Assembly (NCBI RefSeq): GCF_900111375.1
Contig: NZ_FOHB01000009.1
Coordinates: 117,317 to 181,316, forward strand
Direction: 5' to 3'
DNA: 64,000 nt
Origin: Pedococcus cremeus
GTDB taxonomy: Bacteria; Actinomycetota; Actinomycetes; Actinomycetales; Dermatophilaceae
Shown: piece by piece, positions 39,895 through 48,594 of the stretch
Position numbering within the stretch: position 1 is the stretch's first letter
Layout: every line of letters begins with the position of its first letter
Notes under the pieces: generated by a model
Databases searched by the model: none
What the model was told of the DNA's origin: nothing
Seen by the model: the letters and a program-made list of their open reading frames with translations, nothing else
Position numbers and translations under genes: made by a program

Positions 39895-41223
39895 CTAGGA
39901 CTCGTCACCGACAACGCGCGCGGCGAGCGCCCGCGCCGCACCGGGGTGCTCCTCCGCGAGGAGCCCCACGGCGAAGAGCAGGTATGCCGTGTCGGTCGCG
40001 ACCGGCGCCTCCCTCGGCACCCTCCAGCCACCGGCGTGGTCGGCGGTGACGGCGTGCAGCACCGCCCGCTGGTCCGGCTCCGCGGCGTGGCGCAGCACGC
40101 CCCCCGAGCCGATGACGTGGGCCACGTCGGCGAGCGGTCGTGGGCTGGCCCCGGGTGACGCCGGGCGCGCATGCCGCCGGACGGCGACCACCGCGCAGAG
40201 CCGGGCCAGCTCGAGGTCGAGGGCCTGCTCGACCGGGTCGGCCGGGAGGTGGGCCACCTCCCGGCTCACGCGCGCGGCATACCCCTGGAGCCCGTCGGAG
40301 ACGGGCAGCGCCTCACGCTGCGCCGCCTCGAGGACCCCCTCGGCGCTCCAGCGCATGCCGAGGTCGGCCTCGACGGTGCGCGACTGCCAGAGCGGGGCCA
40401 CGACGTCCTTGGCCAGGCCGGCGTCCTCGCCCTGCGGCTGGAGCGCGGAGTAGACGTCGGTGGTGGCGCCGCCGACGTCGACGACGAGCACGTCGCCCTC
40501 GACGGAGTCGGCCAGCACCTGTACGCCGGCGAGCACGGCGTCGGGGGTGGGGGCCCGCACCATGTCGACGAACTCGGTGCCCCTCGACAGGTGCTTGCCG
40601 CCGATCACGTGGTGGAGGAAGGCGGCGCGGATCGCGGCCCGGGCGCCCTTCGGCGCGATGACCCCGATCTGGGGCAGCACGTTGTCGGTGACCTCGAAGC
40701 GGCGGCCCGTCGCCCCGAGCACGGCGGCCACCTCGCCGGCGGCGTCGGCGTTGCCGGCCACCACGATCGGGGCGGTCACCCGCATGTGGGCCAGGCGCTC
40801 GGCGTTGTGCAGCAGCACGTCGGCGTTGCCACCGTCGGTGCCGCCGACGAGCAGCACGATGTCGGGTCGCGCGGCACGCAGCTCGTGCACGTCGGGACCG
40901 GAGAGGCGGCCCGACGCGACGTGGACGACCTTGGCGCCGGCGCTCAGCCCGACGCGCCAGCCGGCCTGCGCGGTGACCTCCCGCTCATAGCCGACGACGG
41001 CCAGGCGCAGGCCGCCGCCGGCGCTGGAGCAGGCGAGGACCTGCTCCGGCGCGGGCGCACCGGCGGCGTCGAGGGACGCCCGGATACCGCGGTAGCCGTC
41101 GAGCACGTCGGTGCCGATCGTGGTGGGCACCTCGCGCGTGGCGAGGACGTCACCGGTGGCGGGGTCGACGAGCGCGGCCTTGGTGAAGGTCGACCCGAAG
41201 TCGACGCAGAGCACCCGTGCCAT
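39895..41223 (-). CDS. MutL/GlmL-family ATPase (glutamate mutase reactivase type)
   Basis: A 442-residue ASKH-fold protein. ARVLCVDFGSTFTKAALVD is the phosphate-1 motif, DVLVVDVGGATTDVYS the phosphate-2 motif, and HVIGSGGVLRHAA the adenosine motif. In Clostridium, MutL (GlmL) is encoded between glutamate mutase subunits and is thought to reactivate the B12 enzyme. No mutS, mutE or other B12 mutase gene is visible here; instead the gene follows metB by 18 bases. It may serve an amino mutase encoded elsewhere or have another job. Confidence 0.85.
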   Translation of the reverse strand: MARVLCVDFGSTFTKAALVDPATGDVLATREVPTTIGTDVLDGYRGIRASLDAAGAPAPEQVLACSSAGGGLRLAVVGYEREVTAQAGWRVGLSAGAKVVHVASGRLSGPDVHELRAARPDIVLLVGGTDGGNADVLLHNAERLAHMRVTAPIVVAGNADAAGEVAAVLGATGRRFEVTDNVLPQIGVIAPKGARAAIRAAFLHHVIGGKHLSRGTEFVDMVRAPTPDAVLAGVQVLADSVEGDVLVVDVGGATTDVYSALQPQGEDAGLAKDVVAPLWQSRTVEADLGMRWSAEGVLEAAQREALPVSDGLQGYAARVSREVAHLPADPVEQALDLELARLCAVVAVRRHARPASPGASPRPLADVAHVIGSGGVLRHAAEPDQRAVLHAVTADHAGGWRVPREAPVATDTAYLLFAVGLLAEEHPGAARALAARVVGDES

Positions 41224-41241
41224 GGAGCGCCTCGCCGGCCG

Positions 41242-42432
41242 TCAGGCGAGCCGGTCGAGCGCCTGCTGCAGGTCGGCGACGAGGTCGTCGACGTCCTCGA
41301 TGCCCACCGAGAGGCGGATCAGGTCGGCCGGGACCTCGAGCTCGGTGCCGCGCACGGACGCGTGCGTCATGCGGGCCGGGTGCTCGATCAGGGACTCGAC
41401 GCCACCGAGCGACTCGCCGAGGGTCCAGACCTGGGTCTCGGCGCAGACCTTCACCGCGACGTCCTCGCCGGCCTTGAGCTGGAAGGAGATCATGCCGCCG
41501 AAGCGCTTCATCTGCTTCTTCGCGACCTCGTGGCCGGGGTGGCTCGGCAGGCCCGGGTAGTGCACGGCGCTGACGGCCGGGTGGGCCTGCAGGAACTCGA
41601 CGACCCTCTCGGCGTTGTCGCAGTGGCGCTCCATGCGCACGGCCAGCGTCTTGAGACCGCGCAGCACCAGCCACGCGTCGAACGGGCCGGCGACGGCGCC
41701 CATCGAGTTCTGGTGGAAGGCGATCCGGTCGGCGGCATCCTCGAAGCCCGGCACCGCGATGTCGTGGCCGACCACGACCGCGCCGCCGACGACGTCGCTG
41801 TGGCCGCCGGAGTACTTCGTCGTGGAGTGGCAGACGATGTCGGCACCCAGCGAGAGCGGCTGCTGGAGGTAGGCCGACGCGAAGGTGTTGTCGACGACGA
41901 GCAGCGCCCCCGCCTCGTGGGCGACCGCGGCGAGCGCCTCGATGTCGGCGATGCCGAGCAGCGGGTTGGTCGGGGTCTCGACCCACACGATCTTGGTCTG
42001 CCCCGGGCGGATGGCGGCCCGCACGGCGTCGACGTCACCCATCGGGGCGATCGTGTGCTCGACGCCCCACGGGACGAGCACCTTGTTGAACAGGCGGTAG
42101 GTGCCGCCGTAGGCGTCGGACGGCACGACGACGTGCTGGCCCGGCTGGAGCAGGGCGCGCAGGAGGGTGTCCTGCCCCGCGAGTCCCGACGAGAAGGCGA
42201 AGCCGCGGGCGCCACCCTCGAGGGCGGCGAAGCACTCCTCGAGCGCGGTGCGGGTGGGGTTGGCCGAGCGGCTGTACTCGTAGCCGCCGCGGAACCCGCC
42301 GATGCCGTCCTGCTTGTAGGTCGACACCTGGTAGATCGGGGTGATGACGGCGCCGGTGCTCGCGTCGGGCTCCTGCCCGGCGTGGATCGCCCTGGTCGAG
42401 AAACCGCCCTGACCGCTCTGCTGCTCGCTCAT
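41242..42432 (-). CDS. metB: cystathionine gamma-synthase
   Basis: PLP enzyme of 396 residues joining an O-acylated homoserine with cysteine; some relatives act as gamma-lyases. The start GGFSTRAIHAGQEPDASTGAV, EYSRSANPTRTALE and the PLP lysine in CHSTTKYSGGHSDVVGGA are diagnostic, and the C-terminal SVGIEDVDDLVADLQQAL is intact. In M. tuberculosis metB (Rv1079) lies beside greA and near cbs; all three also occur in this window, so transsulfuration in both directions is encoded here. ATG at MSEQQSGQ. Confidence 0.93.
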   Translation of the reverse strand: MSEQQSGQGGFSTRAIHAGQEPDASTGAVITPIYQVSTYKQDGIGGFRGGYEYSRSANPTRTALEECFAALEGGARGFAFSSGLAGQDTLLRALLQPGQHVVVPSDAYGGTYRLFNKVLVPWGVEHTIAPMGDVDAVRAAIRPGQTKIVWVETPTNPLLGIADIEALAAVAHEAGALLVVDNTFASAYLQQPLSLGADIVCHSTTKYSGGHSDVVGGAVVVGHDIAVPGFEDAADRIAFHQNSMGAVAGPFDAWLVLRGLKTLAVRMERHCDNAERVVEFLQAHPAVSAVHYPGLPSHPGHEVAKKQMKRFGGMISFQLKAGEDVAVKVCAETQVWTLGESLGGVESLIEHPARMTHASVRGTELEVPADLIRLSVGIEDVDDLVADLQQALDRLA

Positions 42433-42463
42433 GCGGGCAAGGCTAACGGCTGCCCCTCCGACG

Positions 42464-43477
42464 TCAGCCCAGCACCTTCTGCCACTCGCACAGGTGGGCG
42501 TCGACCTCGTACCCGAGCCGTCGGTTCACCGCCAGCATGTGGGTGTTGTCGTCGGCGTTCCAGGTGCGGATGGCGGTGACCTGCGGCAGGTGCTCGATGA
42601 CGGCGGCGGTGTTGGCTGCCTTGAGCCGCAGGCCGAGGGCGTGGCCGCGGTGCTCCTTCACGACGAGCGTGTCCTGCTGGTACCCGAGGGTGGGCGTCTC
42701 CGGAGAGACCTGCACCTGCGTGTACCCCACCAGCCGGCCGCTCGGGAGGTGCCGGGCCACGGTCTCGACGACCCGTCGCCCCATGGCGAGGATGGTGGCG
42801 TACTGGTCGAGCACCCGCTCGGCGTCCCAGTCCTCCTCCTCCAGCTGCAGCTCACCCAGGGGCGCGTCGGTGCTCATCCGTCGCTGCAGCTCCGCGCGGT
42901 TCTCCAGCCAGGCGTCCGGTATGCCGTCCACGCTCGTCTCGAGCGCGTAGTGGCCGCTGCCTCGTTCCAGGTCAGCAAGCGCCGCTCGGTCGAGCGGAAG
43001 CCGGAGGGTGCTGCGCAACGTGTGCTGCACGGGCTGGTAGCCGTGGCGGGCCGCGAAGCCCTCGCCATGCGAGTCGGTGTCCCTGTCCCGCCACTCGGTC
43101 TCCACGATGAAGATCGAGCGTCCGGCCTGCCGCGCCTGCTCCTCCACCCAGGCCAGCAACCGGGAACCGACGCCACGGCGGCGGTGCTCCGGGTGCACGG
43201 CGAGGGAGATGAAGCCCGCGCGAGGGTTGTCGCGCAGGCGCAGCACCACCGAGGCCGCGCCCACGACCGTGTCGTCCGACCCGACTGCGGCGACGTTCAG
43301 GGTGCGGCGGTCCGGCTTGGCTTCGAGCACCCTCAGCTCGTCGGCACCCCACGCGGCGTGGTCGTCGCCGAACAGCGAGCGGCCCGACGCGGCATACACC
43401 TCGACGTAGCCGGCGAACAGGTCGCGCTGGGAGTCGTCGAGGCCGCTCACCGGCAGGAGGGACACCATGGTGGCCAT
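42464..43477 (-). CDS. tandem GNAT acetyltransferase
   Basis: A 337-residue protein with two GNAT domains. The first (about 10-160) has FISLAVHPEHRRRGVGSRLLAW; the second (about 180-337) has DTLVVKEHRGHALGLRLKAAN and ends AVNRRLGYEVDAHLCEWQK. This two-domain architecture resembles mycothiol synthase and other actinobacterial acetyltransferases, but MshD-specific neighbours are absent, so no substrate is proposed. ATG start; MVSLLP three codons later is an alternative. It precedes metB by 31 bases on the same strand. Confidence 0.83.
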   Translation of the reverse strand: MATMVSLLPVSGLDDSQRDLFAGYVEVYAASGRSLFGDDHAAWGADELRVLEAKPDRRTLNVAAVGSDDTVVGAASVVLRLRDNPRAGFISLAVHPEHRRRGVGSRLLAWVEEQARQAGRSIFIVETEWRDRDTDSHGEGFAARHGYQPVQHTLRSTLRLPLDRAALADLERGSGHYALETSVDGIPDAWLENRAELQRRMSTDAPLGELQLEEEDWDAERVLDQYATILAMGRRVVETVARHLPSGRLVGYTQVQVSPETPTLGYQQDTLVVKEHRGHALGLRLKAANTAAVIEHLPQVTAIRTWNADDNTHMLAVNRRLGYEVDAHLCEWQKVLG

Positions 43478-43502
43478 CCTGCCGTGTCGTCGTAAAGGGC
43501 CG

Positions 43503-44141
43503 TCAGAGCGGTGAGTCGGGCAGCGGCTCGTCCGGCGGCACGGGCGCCTCCGGCACGGTGAGCAGCGGCAGCGCGACGTGGACGACCGGCCCGATGGCGA
43601 GCGCGAAGAGCACGGTGCCGACGCCGAGGTTGCCGCCGAGCAGCCAGCCGATGACGACCACCGCCACCTCGATGCCCGTGCGCACGATGCGCACCGACCA
43701 GCCGCGCGTGCGCACCAGGCCGGTCATGAGGCCGTCGCGGGGCCCGGGGCCCAACCGAGCGCCGATGTAGGCGGCCGTGGCCACGCCGTTGATGAGGATG
43801 CCCAGCACCAGGAAGAGTCCGCGCACCCACATCGAACCGGGCGCGCTCAGGAGCCGCAGGAACACGTCGAGGGAGGCGCCGATGACGATGACGTTGCTCA
43901 CGGTGCCCAGCCCCGGCCGCTCGCGCAGCGGGATCCAGAGGAGCAGCACGACCGCGCCGACGATGATCGACCACGTCCCGATCGTGAGGCCGAGCTGCTG
44001 CACCAGGCCTTGGTGGAGCACGTCCCACGGGATGACGCCGAGGGAGGCGCGCACGATGAGGGCCTCGCCGAACGCGAAGACGAGCAGGCCGGCATACAGC
44101 TGGGTCACGCGCCGCGGGAGGCGGCGGGCGGGAAGGGGCAT
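43503..44141 (-). CDS. YczE/YitT-family membrane protein
   Basis: A 212-residue protein with about five or six membrane helices. The YczE pattern is clear: GLLVFAFGEALIVRASLGVIPWDVLHQG at the start and AAYIGARLGPGPRDGLMTGL in the middle. Family function is poorly known; some members affect lipopeptide production or MFS-independent export. The C-terminus is Pro-rich. It is divergent from msrA, separated by 35 bases, and followed after 25 bases by the tandem acetyltransferase. Confidence 0.85.
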   Translation of the reverse strand: MPLPARRLPRRVTQLYAGLLVFAFGEALIVRASLGVIPWDVLHQGLVQQLGLTIGTWSIIVGAVVLLLWIPLRERPGLGTVSNVIVIGASLDVFLRLLSAPGSMWVRGLFLVLGILINGVATAAYIGARLGPGPRDGLMTGLVRTRGWSVRIVRTGIEVAVVVIGWLLGGNLGVGTVLFALAIGPVVHVALPLLTVPEAPVPPDEPLPDSPL

Positions 44142-44176
44142 GGGCGCACCGTAGCCGCGCGTGTTTCCATAGAGGG

Positions 44177-44884
44177 GTGCTGTTCGGATCGCGAGCCAAG
44201 ACCACCCTGCCCACCGAGGAGACGGCCCTGAAGGGCCGCCCCACCAGGCCGTACGCCGTGCCCGCCAGGCACGAGGTGCTCGGCACCCCGCTCGAGGGCC
44301 CGTGGCCGGAGGGCACCGAGGTGCTGTACGTCGCGATGGGCTGCTTCTGGGGCGCCGAGCGGATCTTCTGGCGACTGCCCGGCGTCGTCACCACCGCCGC
44401 CGGCTACATGGGCGGGTTCACGCCGAACCCGACGTACGAGGAGACCTGCACTGGCATGACCGGGCACGCCGAGACGGTGCTCGTCGCCTACGACCCGACG
44501 CAGACGACGCCGGAGCTGCTGCTCAAGGAGTTCTGGGAGAACCACGACCCCACCCAGGGCAACCGGCAGGGCAACGACATCGGCACCGCCTACCGGTCGG
44601 CCATCTACTGGACCACCGACGAGCAGGAGCGGGCCGCTCGGGCCACCCGTGACGCGTTCCAGAAGGTGTTGAGCGACAACGGGTTCGGCACCATCACGAC
44701 CGAGCTGCGCTCGGCGAAGGACGCCGGCACCTTCTACTACGCCGAGGACTACCACCAGCAGTACCTGCACAAGAACCCCGGCGGCTACTGCAACCACGGC
44801 CCGAACGGGATGACCTGTCCTGTCGGCCTGCTCAAGCAGGACGAGGTCCCGTCACAGCAGGACATCCTGCCGCCCAGCGCCTGA
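44177..44884 (+). CDS. msrA: peptide-methionine (S)-S-oxide reductase
   Basis: Repairs oxidised methionine, 235 residues. The active-site motif is VAMGCFWGAERIFWRL with the catalytic cysteine; GYMGGFTPNPTYEETCTGMTGHAE and YHQQYLHKNPGGYC follow, and the C-terminal YCNHGPNGMTC provides resolving cysteines. GTG start; the first 40 residues form a non-conserved extension ahead of the domain. An msrB is not visible in the window. Confidence 0.95.
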   Translation: MLFGSRAKTTLPTEETALKGRPTRPYAVPARHEVLGTPLEGPWPEGTEVLYVAMGCFWGAERIFWRLPGVVTTAAGYMGGFTPNPTYEETCTGMTGHAETVLVAYDPTQTTPELLLKEFWENHDPTQGNRQGNDIGTAYRSAIYWTTDEQERAARATRDAFQKVLSDNGFGTITTELRSAKDAGTFYYAEDYHQQYLHKNPGGYCNHGPNGMTCPVGLLKQDEVPSQQDILPPSA

Positions 44885-44911
44885 GTCCGGGACGGCTCAG
44901 GCAGGTCCCCA

Positions 44912-45373
44912 TTAGCAGTACTTGGAGCCCGTCCCGACCGAGCTCCACGAGCACGAGTGCTTCAGGTAGCCCTTGCTGTCCTTGAGGTAGGCGGTGTCGC
45001 CGGTGTTGTTCCAGACGTACCAGCTGCGGTTGTAGTAACGCTGCGTCGAGGTGGCCGTGCCCTTGCCGGTGCGCACGGTGACGGTGGCGCCCGCCTTCAG
45101 CGTGAACGTGGGGAACTTGTAGGTGTAGCCGGTCCGGTCACGCAGCGTCCAGCCGGTCAGCGAGCGGTTGGTCGAGGTCGTGTTCTTGATGACGACCCAC
45201 TCTGAGTTGAGGCTGGTGTTGGTGCCGCTGTCGGACCCCGGCGAGTCGTACTGCACCTTGTAGATCTTCACCGGCGGCGTCGCCGCCGAGGTGGTCGTCG
45301 GCGCCAGCACGACTGCGGTGGCGGCGAGCGCGGAAGCAAGGGCGAGGGAAGCAGCAGTACGACGCATGGCCAC
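44912..45373 (-). CDS. secreted lamin-tail-domain protein
   Basis: A 153-residue exported protein. Signal peptide at residues 1-31 (RRTAASLALASALAATAVVLAP then SAA). The rest is one lamin-tail (LTD) beta-sandwich: IYKVQYDSPGSDSGTNTSLN, EWVVIKNTTSTNRSLTGWTL, and the closing NTGDTAYLKDSKGYL. Two cysteines (HSCSW and the terminal KYC) probably form a disulfide. LTD proteins occur with extracellular nucleases and S-layer-like proteins; this one is the domain alone. Convergent with msrA. No operon partner. Confidence 0.85.
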   Translation of the reverse strand: MAMRRTAASLALASALAATAVVLAPTTTSAATPPVKIYKVQYDSPGSDSGTNTSLNSEWVVIKNTTSTNRSLTGWTLRDRTGYTYKFPTFTLKAGATVTVRTGKGTATSTQRYYNRSWYVWNNTGDTAYLKDSKGYLKHSCSWSSVGTGSKYC

Positions 45374-45485
45374 GAACTTAGGAACCGGAATGGGCCTCGT
45401 CGCGGCTTCAGGTGCTTCATGCCCGAACGGACTAGTCGGACAAAGCGGTTGCTACGTCCCACGGGTGAAGTCGTACCGTTGCGCC

Positions 45486-45977
45486 GTGCTGATCCGCGAG
45501 GCGACCGACGCCGACCTCCCTGTCATCGCCCCGTTCTTCCGCGAGATCGTCGCGGAGGGTGAGACCTACGCCTTCCCCGAGGACCTCGACGACGACGGGG
45601 TACGGGCCTGGTGGTTCGAGGACCTTCCGGGGCGCACGGTCGTCGCGGTCGACGACGACGGCACGGTGCTGGGCACGGCCAAGATGGGCCCGAACCGGCC
45701 CGCCCGCGGCTCGCACATCGGCACGGCGAGCTTCATGGTCTCGCCGGGCTCCCGGGGCCAAGGCGTCGGACGCGCCCTGGCTGAGCACGTGGTCGACTGG
45801 CATCGCGAGCAGGGCTACGACGGCATCCAGTTCAACGCGGTCGTCGAGACCAACACCGCAGCGGTCGCACTCTGGAAGAGCCTCGGCTTCGAGGTGCTGG
45901 CCACCGTGCCGGGCGCGTTCGAGTCACGCCGGCACGGCAAGGTCGGGCTGCACGTGATGTTCCTGCCGCTTCGCTAG
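45486..45977 (+). CDS. GNAT acetyltransferase, phosphinothricin-acetyltransferase-like
   Basis: A 163-residue single GNAT domain. IREATDADLPVIAPFFREIVAEGETYAFPE resembles the start of the Pat/YncA group, SFMVSPGSRGQGVGRALAEHVVDW is the acetyl-CoA loop, and AVALWKSLGFEVLATVPGAF the C-terminal part. Substrate likely a small amine or amino-acid analogue. GTG start set by similarity. Convergent with the DUF222 pseudogene, 20 bases apart. Confidence 0.85.
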   Translation: MLIREATDADLPVIAPFFREIVAEGETYAFPEDLDDDGVRAWWFEDLPGRTVVAVDDDGTVLGTAKMGPNRPARGSHIGTASFMVSPGSRGQGVGRALAEHVVDWHREQGYDGIQFNAVVETNTAAVALWKSLGFEVLATVPGAFESRRHGKVGLHVMFLPLR

Positions 45978-45997
45978 GGCGGCGGGTCCGCCCTCGA

Positions 45998-47431
45998 TTA
46001 GGCGCTGTCGAGCAGGTCGGGCAGCCGTGAGCGCTCCACCCACGGGAGGGCGATGATGTTGTCGCGCCAGGGGTTCACCCGGCCACGGCCTCGCGGGCGT
46101 GGATCGCCGCGGGTGGGCAGCAGCGGTGGGGCGGTGGAGTCGTAGGTGTGCCCGGTGGGGGTGCTGGTGCGCACGCGGTGCGCTGGCGCGTGGGGATGAC
46201 TGGGGCTGGGTCCCGGTTCGACGGTGGCGGCACTCCAGCCGGGGGCTTCTTTGGCCTGGTTGCAGGCCTGGCACAGCCCTTGGCCGTTGGTGGCACTGGT
46301 GGGGCCGCCCGCGTGGTCGGGGATCACATGGTCGCCGTGGCGGATCGGGGCGTCGCACCACCGGGGTGCGGCACGCCTGGTCGCGGACGGTGAGGAACCG
46401 ACGCAGCTGGCCGTCGAAGACCCGGCGCCGGGAGTCCATGGCGACCAGCTGCGAGGCGTCCGGGCTGGTGAACAGCCGCCGCAACGCCACAGCCAGGCCG
46501 GCCCTCTCGCACGCGTCCGCGCACACGGAGACCAGGTGGCGAGCGAACGCAGCCGGCACCGGGTGCCCGCCGGGCAGAGTCGCCGGTTCGTCGCCTTCAC
46601 CGACCAGGGTCTCGGCGGGCATGACGAGCTGGACCTCGAGCGGCACCGCGGCTGCGGTGACCTGCCCGGTGAGGCGTTCGACGAGGGTGTCGGCCATGAC
46701 CTGCCCCTCACCGCGCGTGTCCGGCTCACCACCGGTGTCCCCACCGGCGACGCGTGCCGTGCCGGCGGCGGCCTTGAGGGCGGCATACGCGGCCACGCCC
46801 TGCTCGACCGGCAGCAGTGCGGTCAGGTACGTCATGGTGTCCGGGGCCGGGCGCAGCCACACCCGCCGGTCCGCTCGGGCCTTGGCTGCCCGGGCCACCA
46901 CCGACCCCGCATCGACCTGCACCGCCAGCGCCTTGGCGCGGGCCTCGACCTCCCGGTCCGAGAGGAAGGGCAGGTCCGCGGCGAGGGCGGCATCGACCGC
47001 CAGGCGGTCCTCGACGGACAGGCACGCGGTCTCGCGGGCCACGATGGTGGCGCGCCACTCGCTGACCCGCCCGTGGCGCAGGTGCTCCCCTGTGCCTGGC
47101 AGCTCGGTGTGCAGGGCCTTGGCCAACCCCAGGTGCCGTGAACCCCGCGACGGCGGCTCGCGCCGAGCCAGCGCCACCTGCGCGGCCACGCCCCGGCCCC
47201 GTTGCCGGGCCGGCACCCCGGCGGCGGCCTGCACCTCGCGCTGGGAGCTGTCGAACGCCACGGCCACCGTTGCCTGGGCGCCGGAGCAGGCGTGCTTGAC
47301 CGCCTCCACAGGCCGAGCTGGTCGACCCGCTCAGTGTCCGGAACGGCGGTGTCGAGCGTGGGCAGCCGGCGCAGAAAGACCTGCAGGTCCTCCGTGGTCA
47401 ACGGCCTCTCGTCCGGCACCGATTCGAACAT
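45998..47431 (-). pseudogene. DUF222/HNH endonuclease (13E12-type repeat family), two frameshifts
   Basis: Three reading frames together give one DUF222-HNH protein. Frame 1 starts MFESVPDERPLTTEDLQVFL and ends DTERVDQL. After a missing base near 47309-47311, frame 2 continues VEAVKHACSGAQATVAVAF through the DUF222 region to RFLTVRDQACRTP. An extra base in CCGGGG at 46361-46366 then shifts to frame 3, which holds the HNH part (CDAPIRHGDHVIPDHAGG, GLCQACNQAKEAPGW). Either the gene is dead or the sequence has two indel errors. This multicopy family is common in actinobacteria. Its promoter carries DNA-damage motifs. Confidence 0.85.
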
Positions 47432-47439
47432 GTGTCCAA
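47424..47439. promoter_or_regulatory. degenerate LexA (SOS) box over the DUF222 start
   Basis: TCGAACATGTGTCCAA resembles the actinobacterial SOS box TCGAAC-N4-GTTCGA with two mismatches in the right arm. It overlaps the ATG. LexA binding would block both transcription and initiation. Confidence 0.4.
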
Positions 47440-47461
47440 CACTAGGGCAGGGGTCTGACAG
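47439..47461 (-). promoter_or_regulatory. DNA-damage (PafBC/RecA-NDp-type) promoter of the DUF222 gene
   Basis: On the minus strand CTGTCAGAC, eight bases, then TAGTGT, matching TTGTCRGTG-N8-TANNNT. The -10 ends eight bases before the ATG, so the transcript would be leaderless. Same layout as at 39374-39396. Confidence 0.65.
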
Positions 47462-47464
47462 CCC

Positions 47465-47488
47465 CCACTGACACCGAGGGGTCAGTGG
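47465..47488. terminator. hairpin at the end of the DUF1992 gene
   Basis: CCACTGAC (47465-47472) pairs perfectly with GTCAGTGG (47481-47488), 8-nt loop. It overlaps the DUF1992 stop codon and lies directly upstream of the DUF222 promoter, where it could insulate it. Confidence 0.55.
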
Positions 47489-48006
47489 CCGCGAACCATG
47501 CGGAGGAGCCGTAGCCACCACGACCCGGATCCGCGCGCGGCCGCCACCGGACTCACGGGACTCCTCGCGGCGTCCGCCTGTCGTGCAGCTTCCGCCTGTC
47601 GTGCCGCTTCCGCCTGCTCCGCCCGCAGGACCTGCCACTGCGCGACCAGGTCGTCCACATCGACCGTCCTGGCGAGCATCGGCGGGAACGGGCCCACGGC
47701 CGGCCGCAGGCGGTCGAGCTTCACGCGGCGGTTGTAGTCCTCGAGCACTGCCCGCACCGACTCCTCGGTGCGCAGGTCGAGCAACGACTCCGGGAAACCG
47801 GCGGCCTCCTTCCGCAGCGCCATGACCGGCGGCAGCGCCCCAGTCATGTCGAGCCCCTCGCGACGCACGAGCTGCTTGACCCACCAGTCGGGGTCCTCCG
47901 ACTCCAGGCCGGGCAGCGGCTTGCCCGCGCCGGGCAGGTTGTCGAACTCGCCGCGCTCCTGCGCCTCACGGATCTGCTTCTCGACCCAGGACTCGTACCC
48001 GTCCAT
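47482..48006 (-). CDS. DUF1992 (DnaJC28-like) protein
   Basis: A 174-residue cytoplasmic protein. The family core is complete: YESWVEKQIREAQERGEFDNLPGAGKPL, DPDWWVKQLVRREGL and LPPVMALRKEAA. The C-terminal third contains an Ala/Glu/Arg repeat (AEQAEAARQAEAARQADAAR) likely to form a coiled coil. Function unknown; eukaryotic relatives are DnaJ-associated. ATG chosen because the conserved region starts there. It follows marR on the same strand by 73 bases. Confidence 0.88.
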   Translation of the reverse strand: MDGYESWVEKQIREAQERGEFDNLPGAGKPLPGLESEDPDWWVKQLVRREGLDMTGALPPVMALRKEAAGFPESLLDLRTEESVRAVLEDYNRRVKLDRLRPAVGPFPPMLARTVDVDDLVAQWQVLRAEQAEAARQAEAARQADAARSPVSPVAAARGSGSWWLRLLRMVRGH

Positions 48007-48079
48007 GTCGTCGAGCCTAGGCGGCTCGCCCCGCTCCGTCCTCGCCGAGACCGCCCGCTCCCCGGCCAGCCCTCCTCGG

Positions 48080-48529
48080 TCAGCCCTCCTCCGCGGCCAG
48101 CACCCGGCCGAGCCCCTTGACGATGACCGCGACCTCACGGTCCGTGAGGTGCCCGGTGAAGTGTTGCTCGATCGCGGCGAGGTAGGCCGGCGCCGCTGCG
48201 CGCAGCCGTGCCCTTCCGGCCGGTGTGATGGCGGCGAACGAAGAACGCTTGTCATCCGGGTTCGGCCGGCGCTCGACCAGCCCGGCCTTCTGCAGCTCGG
48301 TGACCACGCGGCTGACCTGTTCGCGGCTGATCACGGCCCGGCTGCCGAGCTCCGACATCCGGAGCAGCCGGTCGGGCGCAGCGTTGAGCACCAGGAGCAC
48401 GTCGTACCAGGAGATCGGCAGGCCGACGCCCGCCAGCTCTCGGGAGAGCTTCGGCACGACTGCCGCGTGGACCCGCAGGAGCAGCGCCCACGCTGCCACC
48501 CGGTCGGGCGCGTTCTCGGTCATGCCCAT
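48080..48529 (-). CDS. MarR-family transcriptional regulator
   Basis: A 149-residue winged-helix dimeric repressor. Residues about 45-110 form the winged helix: LLRMSELGSRAVISREQVSRVVTELQKAGLVERRPNPDDKR. The C-terminal helix (LTDREVAVIVKGLGRVLAAEEG) is the dimer part. ATG at MGMTENAPD is chosen because further upstream sequence lies inside the palindromic operators. Two inverted repeats in the 124-bp divergent region with yceI flank a promoter, so it should repress itself and YceI until a ligand binds. Confidence 0.9.
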   Translation of the reverse strand: MGMTENAPDRVAAWALLLRVHAAVVPKLSRELAGVGLPISWYDVLLVLNAAPDRLLRMSELGSRAVISREQVSRVVTELQKAGLVERRPNPDDKRSSFAAITPAGRARLRAAAPAYLAAIEQHFTGHLTDREVAVIVKGLGRVLAAEEG

Positions 48530-48539
48530 AAGCCTAGTC

Positions 48540-48565
48540 GGTATGTGTGTGCGCTCACACATACC
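48540..48565. promoter_or_regulatory. MarR operator 1
   Basis: GGTATGTGTG-N6-CACACATACC, a perfect 10-bp inverted repeat, ends exactly where the TTGACG -35 hexamer begins and lies 11 bases from the marR start. Confidence 0.75.
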
Positions 48566-48594
48566 TTGACGAGACGACTCGCGGTTGCAATTAT
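48566..48594 (+). promoter_or_regulatory. promoter of the yceI gene
   Basis: TTGACG (48566-48571), 17-base spacer, AATTAT (48589-48594). Four of six bases match the -10 consensus. It is framed exactly by the two operators. Confidence 0.55.
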
